From positions 1 to 64,000 of the forward strand of contig SOJX01000065.1 in NCBI GenBank assembly GCA_004376375.1: 64,000 nt of DNA, given 5' to 3'. Positions 41,453-48,942 of the stretch are shown piece by piece. The notes beneath the pieces were generated by a model. The model had not been told where the DNA came from and did not search any database. It saw only the letters and a program-made list of their open reading frames with translations. The DNA comes from Planctomycetota bacterium (GTDB lineage: Bacteria > Planctomycetota > E44-bin39). A program made the position numbers and the translations under genes. Position 1 is the stretch's first letter. Each line of letters begins with the position of its first letter.

Positions 41453-43211
41453 AGTACTGGAAGTCGACCTTACCGGCGGGAGCATAAGAACGGAACCGCT
41501 TCCGAAGGAAATCCTTCTATCCTCGATAGGCGGGCGGGGGCTTAATTCCCTGATGTTTTCCATCCACCGGAAATGTCTTGCCGAGCCGCTGACGCCCGAA
41601 GCGCCTCTGTTTTTCGGCGTCGGACCGCTTACCGGCACCGGCCTTCCCGCGAGCAGCCGTTTCACGGTCACGGCGCGCAGCCCGCTTACGAAAATTTTCG
41701 GCCACTCGAACGCGGGCGGTCACTGGGCGAGCGAGCTCAAGTTCGCGGGCTTCGACCAGGTACTTGTTACGGGTAAAAGCGATAAACCCGTCGCCCTTTT
41801 TATAGACAGCGGCGTAGCTGAACTTGTCGACGCGTCGGAGGTGTGGGGGAAGGGAATCAGGGAAACGACGAGAATCCTGAAAAAGAAACTCGCCGCGCCC
41901 GACGCGCAGGTGCTCGCCATCGGGCAGGCGGGGGAGAACGGTGTAAAGTATTCCTGCGTCGGCGCGAACCTTACGCGCATCTGCGGCCGCACCGGGATGG
42001 GCGCGGTGATGGGCTCGAAAAACCTGAAAGCCGTCGTCGTCCGCGGCCGCGGCTCGATCCGCACGGCCGGGCCGGATGAGTTCCACGCCCTCTGCAAAAA
42101 AATAGAAAAGCAGATAACTTCGCACGAAGGGTTCGAGAAAAGAAAACTCCTCGGCACGACTGCGCTCATGAGCGGTTTGAACGAACTGGGAATTCTGCCG
42201 ACCCGCCATTTCCAGGAAGGGACGGCCGACTATATCGACCGCGTAAGCGGCGAATACCTTGCGCAGACCTATAACGTAAAAGACAAATCCTGTTTCAACT
42301 GCAACGTCCACTGCTCGCGTTACTACATCACCAAAGAAGTCATGGGGGAGGGGCCGGAGTACGAAACCCTGTGCACGTTCACGAGCAGGCTCGGGTGCGA
42401 CGATGCCGCGTTCGCGCTGCGTATGAACAACCTTGTAAACGACGCCGGACTCGACTCGATAAGCGCAGGCGAATCTATCGGCTGGGCGATCGAGTGCGCG
42501 GAAAATAATCTTATTTCAAAAGACGAGGCCGATGGCCTCGACCTTTCATGGGGAAATAAAGAAACAATCGAAACGCTACTTGAAAAGATTATTAGAAGAG
42601 AAGGTTTCGGCAAGCTGCTTGCCGAAGGCGTCAGGGCCGCGTCTAAAAAAATCGGCCGCGGTTCCGAGAAATACGCTTTCCACGTCAAGGGCCTCGAGAT
42701 GATATGCGGCGACCCGCGCGGCCTGAAGGCGTACGGCCTGACCTACGCCATCGCCAGCCGCGGCGCCGACCACCTCCACGCTGAGCCGTTTTTCGAAATC
42801 ACCGGCGACCCGAAAGAGGCGAAAGAACGTTTCGGCACCGAAGACGCCGCGAACCGTTTGGCGTGGCGCGGCAAGGCGAAGCTCGTCCACTGGAGCGAGC
42901 GGATGGCGCTCCTTACCGACTGCCTGACCATGTGCAAGAACATCGGCCTGTGCATGGATATTCTGACGTTCCCGTTCGCGGCGGAATTGCTTTCAGTCGG
43001 CACTGGTCTCGAATGGGACGAGGCAACCGTGAGGAAAGCGCTCGACACGGTTCTTCTTGCCGAGCGGGAGTTCAACAAGAAAGTCGGCATTACCGAAAAA
43101 GACGACACCCTTCCCGAGCGTTTCCTCAAAGAGCCACTCAAGGACGGCCCCACCGCCGGCTCCATCGTCGAGCTCGACAAGATGCTTGACGAGTACCGGG
43201 AACTCGAGTAA
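41433..43211 (+). CDS. aor: Aldehyde ferredoxin oxidoreductase family protein
   Basis: 592 aa, typical. Oxidises aldehydes to acids, or reduces acids, at a tungstopterin centre with a [4Fe-4S] cluster. N-terminal domain: YTGKVLEVDLTGGSIRTEPL, IGGRGLNS, GPLTGTGLPASSRFTVTARS and the pterin-binding GHSNAGGHWASELKFAGFD. Next come GMGAVMGSKNLKAVVVRG and the cluster cysteines in KSCFNCNVHCSRYY and CLTMCKNIG. The middle block EGPEYETLCTF..RLGCDD is standard. Substrate not deducible. Its last 17 codons recur at 44488-44538 as an isolated relic. Confidence 0.94.
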   Translation: MYGYTGKVLEVDLTGGSIRTEPLPKEILLSSIGGRGLNSLMFSIHRKCLAEPLTPEAPLFFGVGPLTGTGLPASSRFTVTARSPLTKIFGHSNAGGHWASELKFAGFDQVLVTGKSDKPVALFIDSGVAELVDASEVWGKGIRETTRILKKKLAAPDAQVLAIGQAGENGVKYSCVGANLTRICGRTGMGAVMGSKNLKAVVVRGRGSIRTAGPDEFHALCKKIEKQITSHEGFEKRKLLGTTALMSGLNELGILPTRHFQEGTADYIDRVSGEYLAQTYNVKDKSCFNCNVHCSRYYITKEVMGEGPEYETLCTFTSRLGCDDAAFALRMNNLVNDAGLDSISAGESIGWAIECAENNLISKDEADGLDLSWGNKETIETLLEKIIRREGFGKLLAEGVRAASKKIGRGSEKYAFHVKGLEMICGDPRGLKAYGLTYAIASRGADHLHAEPFFEITGDPKEAKERFGTEDAANRLAWRGKAKLVHWSERMALLTDCLTMCKNIGLCMDILTFPFAAELLSVGTGLEWDEATVRKALDTVLLAEREFNKKVGITEKDDTLPERFLKEPLKDGPTAGSIVELDKMLDEYRELE

Positions 43212-43305
43212 GAATTCTACCGGCAAATCCGAAAACAGTTTATTTCCCTCCTGCGTCTGGATATGATATAAGAATACCGATTCATGCCTGAAGAAAGAGG
43301 ATATT

Positions 43306-43770
43306 ATGAAAAACGGATTTGCCCTTCCGCTGCTTCTCGCGGTAATTCTTTTTCTGACAGGATGCCCTCCTGGAATGCCTCCTCGTAGTGGTGATATTCT
43401 CTCCGAGCGGGACGCAAGGATTACGGCTTACGAAGCTTTCCTCCATGAAGCCGGTATAAATCTTACTCCGGATGTCCAGGTCAATGTGGGAGGATCGAGT
43501 ATTGTACTCGACGGGTACGATAACGCCACGGGAGTCGGTTTTTTCTACGAATCGGAGATAGATAAATTCTCCGGAGATTGCCTGTCCGATACCGACCTTC
43601 AGAACATTTACGATGCCCGTAACTCCGGCACAATATTTATCATGTATTCCGATATGATTATAGGCAGGGGCAGTACAAGGCAGGGCGCGGTAGGGGAGGG
43701 CGCCGCGGTGCTGTATGACAGGGTCCGCCGGTACATAAAAGCACTGCGCGAGGACGGGTACCTCCCATGA
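43306..43770 (+). CDS. Predicted lipoprotein
   Basis: 154 aa. MKNGFALPLLLAVILFLTGC is a lipoprotein signal with LTGC lipobox. The mature part is mixed alpha/beta (VQVNVGGSSIVLDGYDNATG, GTIFIMYSDMIIGRG, YDRVRRYIKALREDGYL). Strong GAAAGAGG upstream. Its stop overlaps the next lipoprotein's start (ATGA), so the pair is coupled. Not recognised. Confidence 0.75.
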   Translation: MKNGFALPLLLAVILFLTGCPPGMPPRSGDILSERDARITAYEAFLHEAGINLTPDVQVNVGGSSIVLDGYDNATGVGFFYESEIDKFSGDCLSDTDLQNIYDARNSGTIFIMYSDMIIGRGSTRQGAVGEGAAVLYDRVRRYIKALREDGYLP

Positions 43771-44483
43771 ACAGGTACCTTTCATTTTCAGCACTGCTTT
43801 TTTTCTTCCTTTCCTCCTGCACGCCGGGCCTGATGCGTGATGGCCCGGACGAGCCTTACAAAAGCCCTTTCGATTCCGACGACGACTACGGAAGGCCTGC
43901 CGTCCGTCCTTACGATTCTGACGACGCCAGGACGCCCGCCGCCAGTCCGTTCGAATCTCCCGGCGGGATAAGTAAAAATCGAATCAGCTTTTCCGGCGGG
44001 CTGCAAACCTATATTCTTTTTCTGGGCCCCGCCTGGGAATACGTAAGAGTTCCGACCGGCGAAAAACTCCGTGATTATTCGACCAGGCTGAATTACCTGA
44101 CTATCGACTACCACCACGTTTTCAGCAAGCGGCCCAGTGCGCTCGGCCTCTACCTGTCATATGCAATGTACGAGGGTATCCACGTCAATCACAACGTGGC
44201 GTCGGTAAATCTTTCCGCGTGGAGCAACGAGAGAGACGAGTACTATTTCGGCGGGCTGTGCTTCGGGTATGCGAGGCCGAACCATAACTGGGGGGTGTTT
44301 CACAGCAAGCTCGGCGTCCAGATGGGGTACGGAATCCACATCTACAGATACCTTCATCTGCAGTTTGCGATAAGGGTCCTGCCGGGGCATTTCAAGAAAA
44401 CCGACCCGTTGCTTGCTTATTACGTCAAGCATTATAATATGTCGTGCCTGAATTTCGCCATCGGCTTTTCGATCCCGTTCTGA
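43767..44483 (+). CDS. Predicted lipoprotein with outer-membrane-like domain
   Basis: 238 aa. Signal MNRYLSFSALLFFFLSSC with SSC lipobox. A short acidic/Pro linker with two repeated 'PFDSDDDYGRP / PYDSDDARTP' units follows, then a beta-rich domain (NRISFSGGLQTYILFLGPAW, YLTIDYHHVFSKRPSALGLY, YYFGGLCFGYARPNHNWGVF) ending FAIGFSIPF, an outer-membrane-type aromatic C-terminus. Coupled to the preceding lipoprotein. Both are inserted between AOR and the AOR relic. Confidence 0.7.
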   Translation: MNRYLSFSALLFFFLSSCTPGLMRDGPDEPYKSPFDSDDDYGRPAVRPYDSDDARTPAASPFESPGGISKNRISFSGGLQTYILFLGPAWEYVRVPTGEKLRDYSTRLNYLTIDYHHVFSKRPSALGLYLSYAMYEGIHVNHNVASVNLSAWSNERDEYYFGGLCFGYARPNHNWGVFHSKLGVQMGYGIHIYRYLHLQFAIRVLPGHFKKTDPLLAYYVKHYNMSCLNFAIGFSIPF

Positions 44484-44487
44484 AGAC

Positions 44488-44538
44488 TCAATCGTCGAGC
44501 TCGACAAAATGCTGGACGAGTACCGGGAACTGGAGTAG
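44488..44538 (+). pseudogene. Relic of a second aldehyde ferredoxin oxidoreductase gene (3' end only)
   Basis: Seventeen codons including the stop encode SIVELDKMLDEYRELE, exactly the C-terminus of the AOR at 43161-43211. The two 51-nt copies differ at five positions, each a third codon base (TCC/TCA, AAG/AAA, CTT/CTG, CTC/CTG, TAA/TAG). The copy begins five bases after the stop of the second lipoprotein and has no start of its own. Only synonymous differences mean the lost gene was a functional paralogue or allele before truncation. Confidence 0.85.
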
Positions 44539-44549
44539 ATGAGGAATAA

Positions 44550-45398
44550 ATGGATTCTGCATCTCTAATATCCCGCAAGCGGCATTACTTTTACGTGCTG
44601 GTGTTTTCCGTTGCGGTGTGGGTATTCTTTGCCATGCTTGTTGGGGGATTCGTACCCTTTTATTTTAAGATAGGGCAATGCGAATGTCAATTGCATGAAA
44701 GTTATTTAAACATTGGCGTATTGTTATTCTTAACCGGAGGAATAGTTACTGGAATTGTATTTTCTTATCCGCTTCATCGCCTGATGCTGGTTGCACATTC
44801 AAAGCATAGTCAAAATAACGTACCTATTTCATGGGTCGCTCATAGAGGCCAACTTCTACTTGGCTGGCAAGGTATTTTCGTTCTTGTTCTTATGGCCGGA
44901 GCGTATATTGCCGCGTTTATTGCCGGTAGTTGTATAATAGGCGATTATTCACTAGAAGAATGGAACATGTATAGGAACACTACGGCCCTTCATTGTGCCA
45001 TAATCCGTGGAGACATTGCCGATACATGCGATGCTCTTGAGGATATTGATATTAACAAACTTGATAGGGTTGGTCGCACACCTTTATCTGTTGCAATACG
45101 CCATTGGAATACAGATATTTTCGAATTGCTCTTAAGAAAAGGTGCTGATGTTAATTTACGTGACGGTATGAATATGACCCCATTAATGGATGCTGTGGAT
45201 AGAGCGGAATCACCTCCACCTATTTACGATTATGTCACAAGGCTTATTGGAAAAGGTGCAAATATTAATGCAGAAACCCGTTCAGGCGAAACAGCACTTG
45301 ATATTGCCCAAAACTGGAAGAATAAAAAGGCCATCGAACTCCTCCGCTCACACAGTGCAAAGACGGGCGAGGAGTTGAAGAAAGAGGCGGGGGAATAA
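44550..45398 (+). CDS. Membrane protein with C-terminal ankyrin repeats
   Basis: 282 aa. Two N-terminal hydrophobic helices (about 14-38, 52-75) and a third near 108-132 (GIFVLVLMAGAYIAAFIAGS). Residues about 155-270 are ankyrin repeats: TALHCAIIRGDIADTCDALE, RTPLSVAIRHWNTDIFELLL, then RKGADVNLRDGMNMTPLMDA and ETALDIAQNWKNKKAIELL. Orientation puts the ankyrins on one face as a protein-binding tail. AT-rich. The first 10 codons and ten bases upstream are identical to those of 45681-46139. GAGG precedes the ATG. Confidence 0.85.
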   Translation: MDSASLISRKRHYFYVLVFSVAVWVFFAMLVGGFVPFYFKIGQCECQLHESYLNIGVLLFLTGGIVTGIVFSYPLHRLMLVAHSKHSQNNVPISWVAHRGQLLLGWQGIFVLVLMAGAYIAAFIAGSCIIGDYSLEEWNMYRNTTALHCAIIRGDIADTCDALEDIDINKLDRVGRTPLSVAIRHWNTDIFELLLRKGADVNLRDGMNMTPLMDAVDRAESPPPIYDYVTRLIGKGANINAETRSGETALDIAQNWKNKKAIELLRSHSAKTGEELKKEAGE

Positions 45399-45404
45399 TC
45401 TGAT

Positions 45405-45654
45405 TCTGCCCGGGACGGGCAGGACAGAGTAGCCTGGGGTGGAGCGGAGAGCCTGGAAGGCTCGAAGCGGAACCCCAGGTAAGGGGACCATAAATTATCA
45501 TCGGCCCTGAAGGGGTCGGACAATTCGCGTAATATGTTTTGCCCTTACAGGGCAAGGGTTTTTGGGGGGATTCGCTTACCTGGGGTTCCGCCCGCCTTCG
45601 CCAAGCTTCGGCGGGCTCTACCCCAGGCTACTTTGTTTCGCCGCTCCGCGGCGG
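45405..45654. repeat. Composite hairpin-rich repeat ('CCCTGGG' element), copy 3
   Basis: CTGCCCGGGACGGGCAG, a CCTGGGGT box, GAGCCTGGAAGGCTC, AACCCCAGGT, GGCCCTGAAGGGGTC, TTGCCCTTACAGGGCAA, ACCTGGGGTTCCGC, CCCGCC..GGCGGG, ACCCCAGGCT and CGCCGCTCCGCGGCG. The CCCAGGG boxes of the other copies are ACCCCAGG here, with matching changes in the partner boxes, so pairing is kept. Confidence 0.78.
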
Positions 45655-45680
45655 TAATACGGGGAATTGTCGAGGAATAA

Positions 45681-46139
45681 ATGGATTCTGCATCTCTAAT
45701 ATCCCGTAAAAGGTATAACATTTACGTGTCCTTGTCCGCGATTGGGGCAATGGTGGTTCTGGACCTCATCGAGATCGCTGTTCATATAATTTATGGATGG
45801 GGATGCTGGGGCTTACAGGCCGGGGGCCCGATAAATTCCCTGCTGGTTCCGGTGATGACGGTCGTGTTTCTCGCGACAGCCGTATCGGTCATGATTTCGG
45901 CAAACAGTATATTGCGGTTCCTGATACGTGCTTTCACTTTATTGCTTGCTTCGGCATTTATTATTACCGCATACGTTCATACAGGCTGGCGGATTTTTAC
46001 ATCAATTCACAATCAGGGTCCTGAAAACCTGTTATTAATTGCCGCTATCAACGTCGGAGTCCTCGTGCTTATCGCTTCGCTTTGGATAGAGTTGCCCCTA
46101 CGAAAAAAAACCGCCGGTCTGGGACCGGCGGCTAAATAA
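45681..46139 (+). CDS. Membrane protein sharing its N-terminus with the ankyrin membrane protein
   Basis: 152 aa. It starts MDSASLISRKRYNIYV, the same first ten residues as 44550-45398, and 35 bases around the start codon are identical. Four hydrophobic helices (about 17-38, 48-75, 82-105, 115-140). No ankyrins. The last codons (KKTAGLGPAAK) are formed by the stem of a terminator that serves the opposite strand, so this reading-frame end was probably captured from intergenic sequence. Gene reality is moderate. Confidence 0.6.
   Translation: MDSASLISRKRYNIYVSLSAIGAMVVLDLIEIAVHIIYGWGCWGLQAGGPINSLLVPVMTVVFLATAVSVMISANSILRFLIRAFTLLLASAFIITAYVHTGWRIFTSIHNQGPENLLLIAAINVGVLVLIASLWIELPLRKKTAGLGPAAK
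46103..46131 (-). terminator. Rho-independent terminator of the CAP-domain gene (minus strand)
   Basis: On the minus strand: CCGCCGGTC-CCA-GACCGGCGG followed by eight T. It lies beyond the CAP gene stop at 46246, across a heptad array, and overlaps the last codons of the convergent 45681-46139 gene. Confidence 0.8.
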
Positions 46140-46238
46140 TCTCGATACTCGAAACTCAAAACTCGATACTCGAAACTCAAAACTCAAAACTCGAAACTCG
46201 AAACTCAAAACTCGAAACTCGGTACCCGGTACCTGGTA
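46140..46238. repeat. Heptad array, ACTCGAT/ACTCGAA/ACTCAAA family
   Basis: About thirteen units (ACTCGAT, ACTCGAA, ACTCAAA in irregular alternation), then three GGTACCC/GGTACCT/GGTACTT units. It is the longest uninterrupted heptad array in the window and lies between two convergent stop codons. Confidence 0.85.
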
Positions 46239-46245
46239 CTTCTTC

Positions 46246-47790
46246 TTACCCAAAATCCTGCGTCCAGTATGTCCCGGCCTTGCCTACGCCGAGCGACCTG
46301 TACCTGCCGAGCATGTTCCTGTGGTGGCCCGAGGAGTTGTACCAGCCGTTGAAGGCCTGGTAGGAGGTGCGCGAGCCGCGGGCGATGTTCTCACCCGCGA
46401 TGCCGGTGCCTTCGACCCGGCCGCGGGCGCCCATGCTGCCGTGTATCCGGCAGCCGTGGGAGAAGAAGTTGTTGTCGCGCATGCACTGCGAATGCTTCCT
46501 CGCGGCCTGGACCAGTGCCTCTTTATTCCTGAAAGGCGTAAAGCCCAGCATCATCCGGTACTCGTTGGTTATGTCGAGCACGCCGCGCTCGTCGTCGGTC
46601 AGGGTAGTCTTCGTATTTTTATTATAGCTGAGGATCTCGAAGCTTCCCTTTGGAGAGCAGAACTTGCGCATGTTTATGATTTCGGCGCATTGCTTTTCGA
46701 GGCGAAGCTTGAGGCTTTTTTCCTTGGTGACGTTAATGTATTTACGGGCGATGCCGATGAGGTCGAGCAGGTCGTCCCACTTCTCTTTTACCGGCTCCTT
46801 CTTGGGCAGGCAGTAGGACAGCGGCTGCTCCCACAGGAGCCGGACCGCGTCGACGCGCTTGTCCACCTCGGGCTGGCCGGCCTTTCCGTGGTTGGCGTCG
46901 GGGTATATGGTCTTGCTGAAGATAGCGGCCCGCGCGTGCTTCCGGGCGGGCTCGAGCTTCCTGTAAAGCTCCTTGCGGATAGACCCCGCGTTCGTCTTGA
47001 AGTAGCCGGTCAGCGATTCCTCTTTCCTGGTTATGAGTTTGGGCAGCTCCTGCCTGAGGAGTTTCGCCCCCTCGGGCTTTGCGGCGATTTCCTCGCAGGC
47101 TTTTAAGCGGTGGTCGTGGTCGCCGTTTTCGATAGTATCGAGGAGGCCGGCAATGTCCTCGGGGACCGAGATTTCCTTTTTCACGCCCGGTTTGGCCGTG
47201 CCCTTGCCGCTCTTTTTCGCGCCCGGCAGTACCCAGCGCCCGTGTCTCAGCACCAGCCCCGCTTCGAGCCTCTCCGCCACGTGCTTGGGGTAGTACCTGT
47301 CCTTGTACTTTACGAAGCCGCGCGCCTTCTGGTATTCCTCGTAGGGGAGCCACTTGTCTTCCCACTTGTAGAGACCCAGTTCCTCCTGGGCGGCGATGTG
47401 CTCGGGCTGGATTTCGAGGCATTTCTTCAGGTGTTTCTCATATTCCTTTTTGTGGAACCGCTTGCACCACATCGCGAGGCGGTACTGGTTGCTTGCCCTC
47501 GTGAGGTCGGTCTTTTTCAGGAGTTTTTTATAAAGTTCGGAAGGTTCGCCGTCGTCGATCGAATCGACTTCATCCCTGTCGATAACTACGATGCCGCCCA
47601 TCGTCTCGACGACGATTTTTTTCCCGTCATGCTCGAGAATCACGCCGGTGACCTCGCCCCCGACGTTGAGCGTAATCACGACGAGCTTTGGCTTCTTCTT
47701 CTCCGGTTTATCCGGTTCGTCGCCTGTGACAACAGCGAAGGTGAGGAGAAGCGCGAGAAGAATAACTGATGCAATTACAGTACGGCGCAT
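46246..47790 (-). CDS. Secreted CAP/SCP-domain protein
   Basis: 514 aa. Signal MRRTVIASVILLALLLTFAV. A small beta-domain follows (VVITLNVGGEVTGVILEHDG, KKIVVETMGGIVVIDRDEV), then a helical TPR-like region with KWEDKWLPYEEYQKARGF and RHGRWVLPGAKKS repeats, a Lys-rich middle, and a C-terminal CAP domain: EYRMMLGFTPFRNKEALVQ, AARKHSQCMRDNNFFSHGCR, GENIARGSRTSYQAFNGWYN and SSGHHRNMLG with the conserved His/Glu cavity. AAGGAG precedes the ATG. CAP proteins are extracellular; the molecular role is unclear. A second CAP protein is at 55484. Confidence 0.88.
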   Translation of the reverse strand: MRRTVIASVILLALLLTFAVVTGDEPDKPEKKKPKLVVITLNVGGEVTGVILEHDGKKIVVETMGGIVVIDRDEVDSIDDGEPSELYKKLLKKTDLTRASNQYRLAMWCKRFHKKEYEKHLKKCLEIQPEHIAAQEELGLYKWEDKWLPYEEYQKARGFVKYKDRYYPKHVAERLEAGLVLRHGRWVLPGAKKSGKGTAKPGVKKEISVPEDIAGLLDTIENGDHDHRLKACEEIAAKPEGAKLLRQELPKLITRKEESLTGYFKTNAGSIRKELYRKLEPARKHARAAIFSKTIYPDANHGKAGQPEVDKRVDAVRLLWEQPLSYCLPKKEPVKEKWDDLLDLIGIARKYINVTKEKSLKLRLEKQCAEIINMRKFCSPKGSFEILSYNKNTKTTLTDDERGVLDITNEYRMMLGFTPFRNKEALVQAARKHSQCMRDNNFFSHGCRIHGSMGARGRVEGTGIAGENIARGSRTSYQAFNGWYNSSGHHRNMLGRYRSLGVGKAGTYWTQDFG

Positions 47791-47935
47791 GTCAGGCTCC
47801 TTATAAATTGGAAATAAAGAACCCTTTTTCCCCCATTGATATGCCAGAATTATACCACAGATTTGAAATAGTATTGTAAAAACTGTGTAAAACTTGCAGA
47901 TGAGATTATCAGGAAGAATCAGTATTCGGTACGAC

Positions 47936-48085
47936 AGACATTCCTGTCTGTCGATTAATAATGAACAGACAAGAATGTCTGTTCTACCTTTTTCTCCTCT
48001 TCCCTTCTTCCCCTTTTCCCTTTTCTTCTCTTCTTCTTTTCTTCCTTATCCCTTACCCCTTATCCCGTATCCCTAATACCTAATA
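47936..48085. repeat. Twin-hairpin element followed by TTATCCC and pyrimidine heptads
   Basis: GACAGACATTCCTGTCTGTC and GAACAGACAAGAATGTCTGT form two related hairpins about 16 bases apart. Then a pyrimidine-rich stretch and TTATCCC-type units (48044-48075) lead into CTAATAC units overlapping the stop of the flavin-reductase gene. No gene in 47791-48072. Confidence 0.7.
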
Positions 48086-48696
48086 TCCGTCCTGCCCTTC
48101 GTCATACCGATGTTGCCGACTTTTTTGCCGAAGGTCCAGAATTCGCCGCAGCCGGCGGCCATGCCGAAAAACTGTTTCGAGTCCGGAATCAACTTTCCCT
48201 CCCCGTCCGTTACGCCGGGGTGGGTCGTTACCCGGAGCACTTCTGTAAAAAAGACAGTCCTTCCCGGCGGCAGGGGGTAGGGGGCGATAACCTGGCATTC
48301 GAGAACGATGGGCGCTTCCGCAATCCCCGGCGCGTTCACCGTCTTCGACGGCAGACGCGTAAGCCCGGCCTTCGCAAACTTGTCGCCGCGCTCGGACGCG
48401 CACATATCGATGATGTCGAACTGCTCGACCCACGACGCGTCCGGCACGTTCAGCGTGAACTCGCCGTGCTTTTCTATCAGCGCGAGCGCGACCTGTTCCT
48501 CGGAGCTTATCGCGCTTTTCTTCGCCACGCTCACGCCGACCTGCGGCGGTTTGCCGTTCAGAATAAACGTCCAGACAATCGTGAGATCGTCCTCGGTCTC
48601 GTCGTCGCCCTTGACGCCAAGCACAATCGCCTGCGCGGGCGGCAGCATCGGCCCCGGCTCGGGCAGTTCGAAACGGTTTCCAGTATCTGTTGTCAC
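48073..48696 (-). CDS. Flavin-reductase-like FMN-binding protein
   Basis: 207 aa. I choose the GTG at 48696 because AAGGAG lies eight bases before it; the open frame extends to 48762 without support. The split-barrel pattern is PMLPPAQAIVLGVKG, LTIVWTFILNGKPPQVGVSV, ALIEKHGEFTLNVPDASWVE and the substrate block FAKAGLTRLPSKTVNAPGIA then EAPIVLECQV, all standard for the flavin reductase-like (FlaRed) family. It probably transfers electrons via FMN; partner unknown. Confidence 0.85.
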   Translation of the reverse strand: MTTDTGNRFELPEPGPMLPPAQAIVLGVKGDDETEDDLTIVWTFILNGKPPQVGVSVAKKSAISSEEQVALALIEKHGEFTLNVPDASWVEQFDIIDMCASERGDKFAKAGLTRLPSKTVNAPGIAEAPIVLECQVIAPYPLPPGRTVFFTEVLRVTTHPGVTDGEGKLIPDSKQFFGMAAGCGEFWTFGKKVGNIGMTKGRTDIRY

Positions 48697-48942
48697 GTCC
48701 GCACTCCTTCCATCAGTTGTTCTCAATCCAGAGAATATAATATAAGGTCCGTTTATATTCAACGATAATACAATGACTTCACCTCTTTCTGTAGGAATTA
48801 TATAACCTTTTATTGTATAAGCAGTTATGCCGAAGGGTGGTGCTTTTTTAAAAAAAGTCCTGTGAATTATGTGACAAATCGGCAGTTTTCACGTCTAGAT
48901 TGTAAGGAACATTACAAACCGCCGATTTCCAAGGAGCAATCG

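Noticed and set aside
46246..47790. Phage or pathogenicity role for the CAP protein
   Set aside because: CAP domains are widespread extracellular modules and nothing around it supports virulence.
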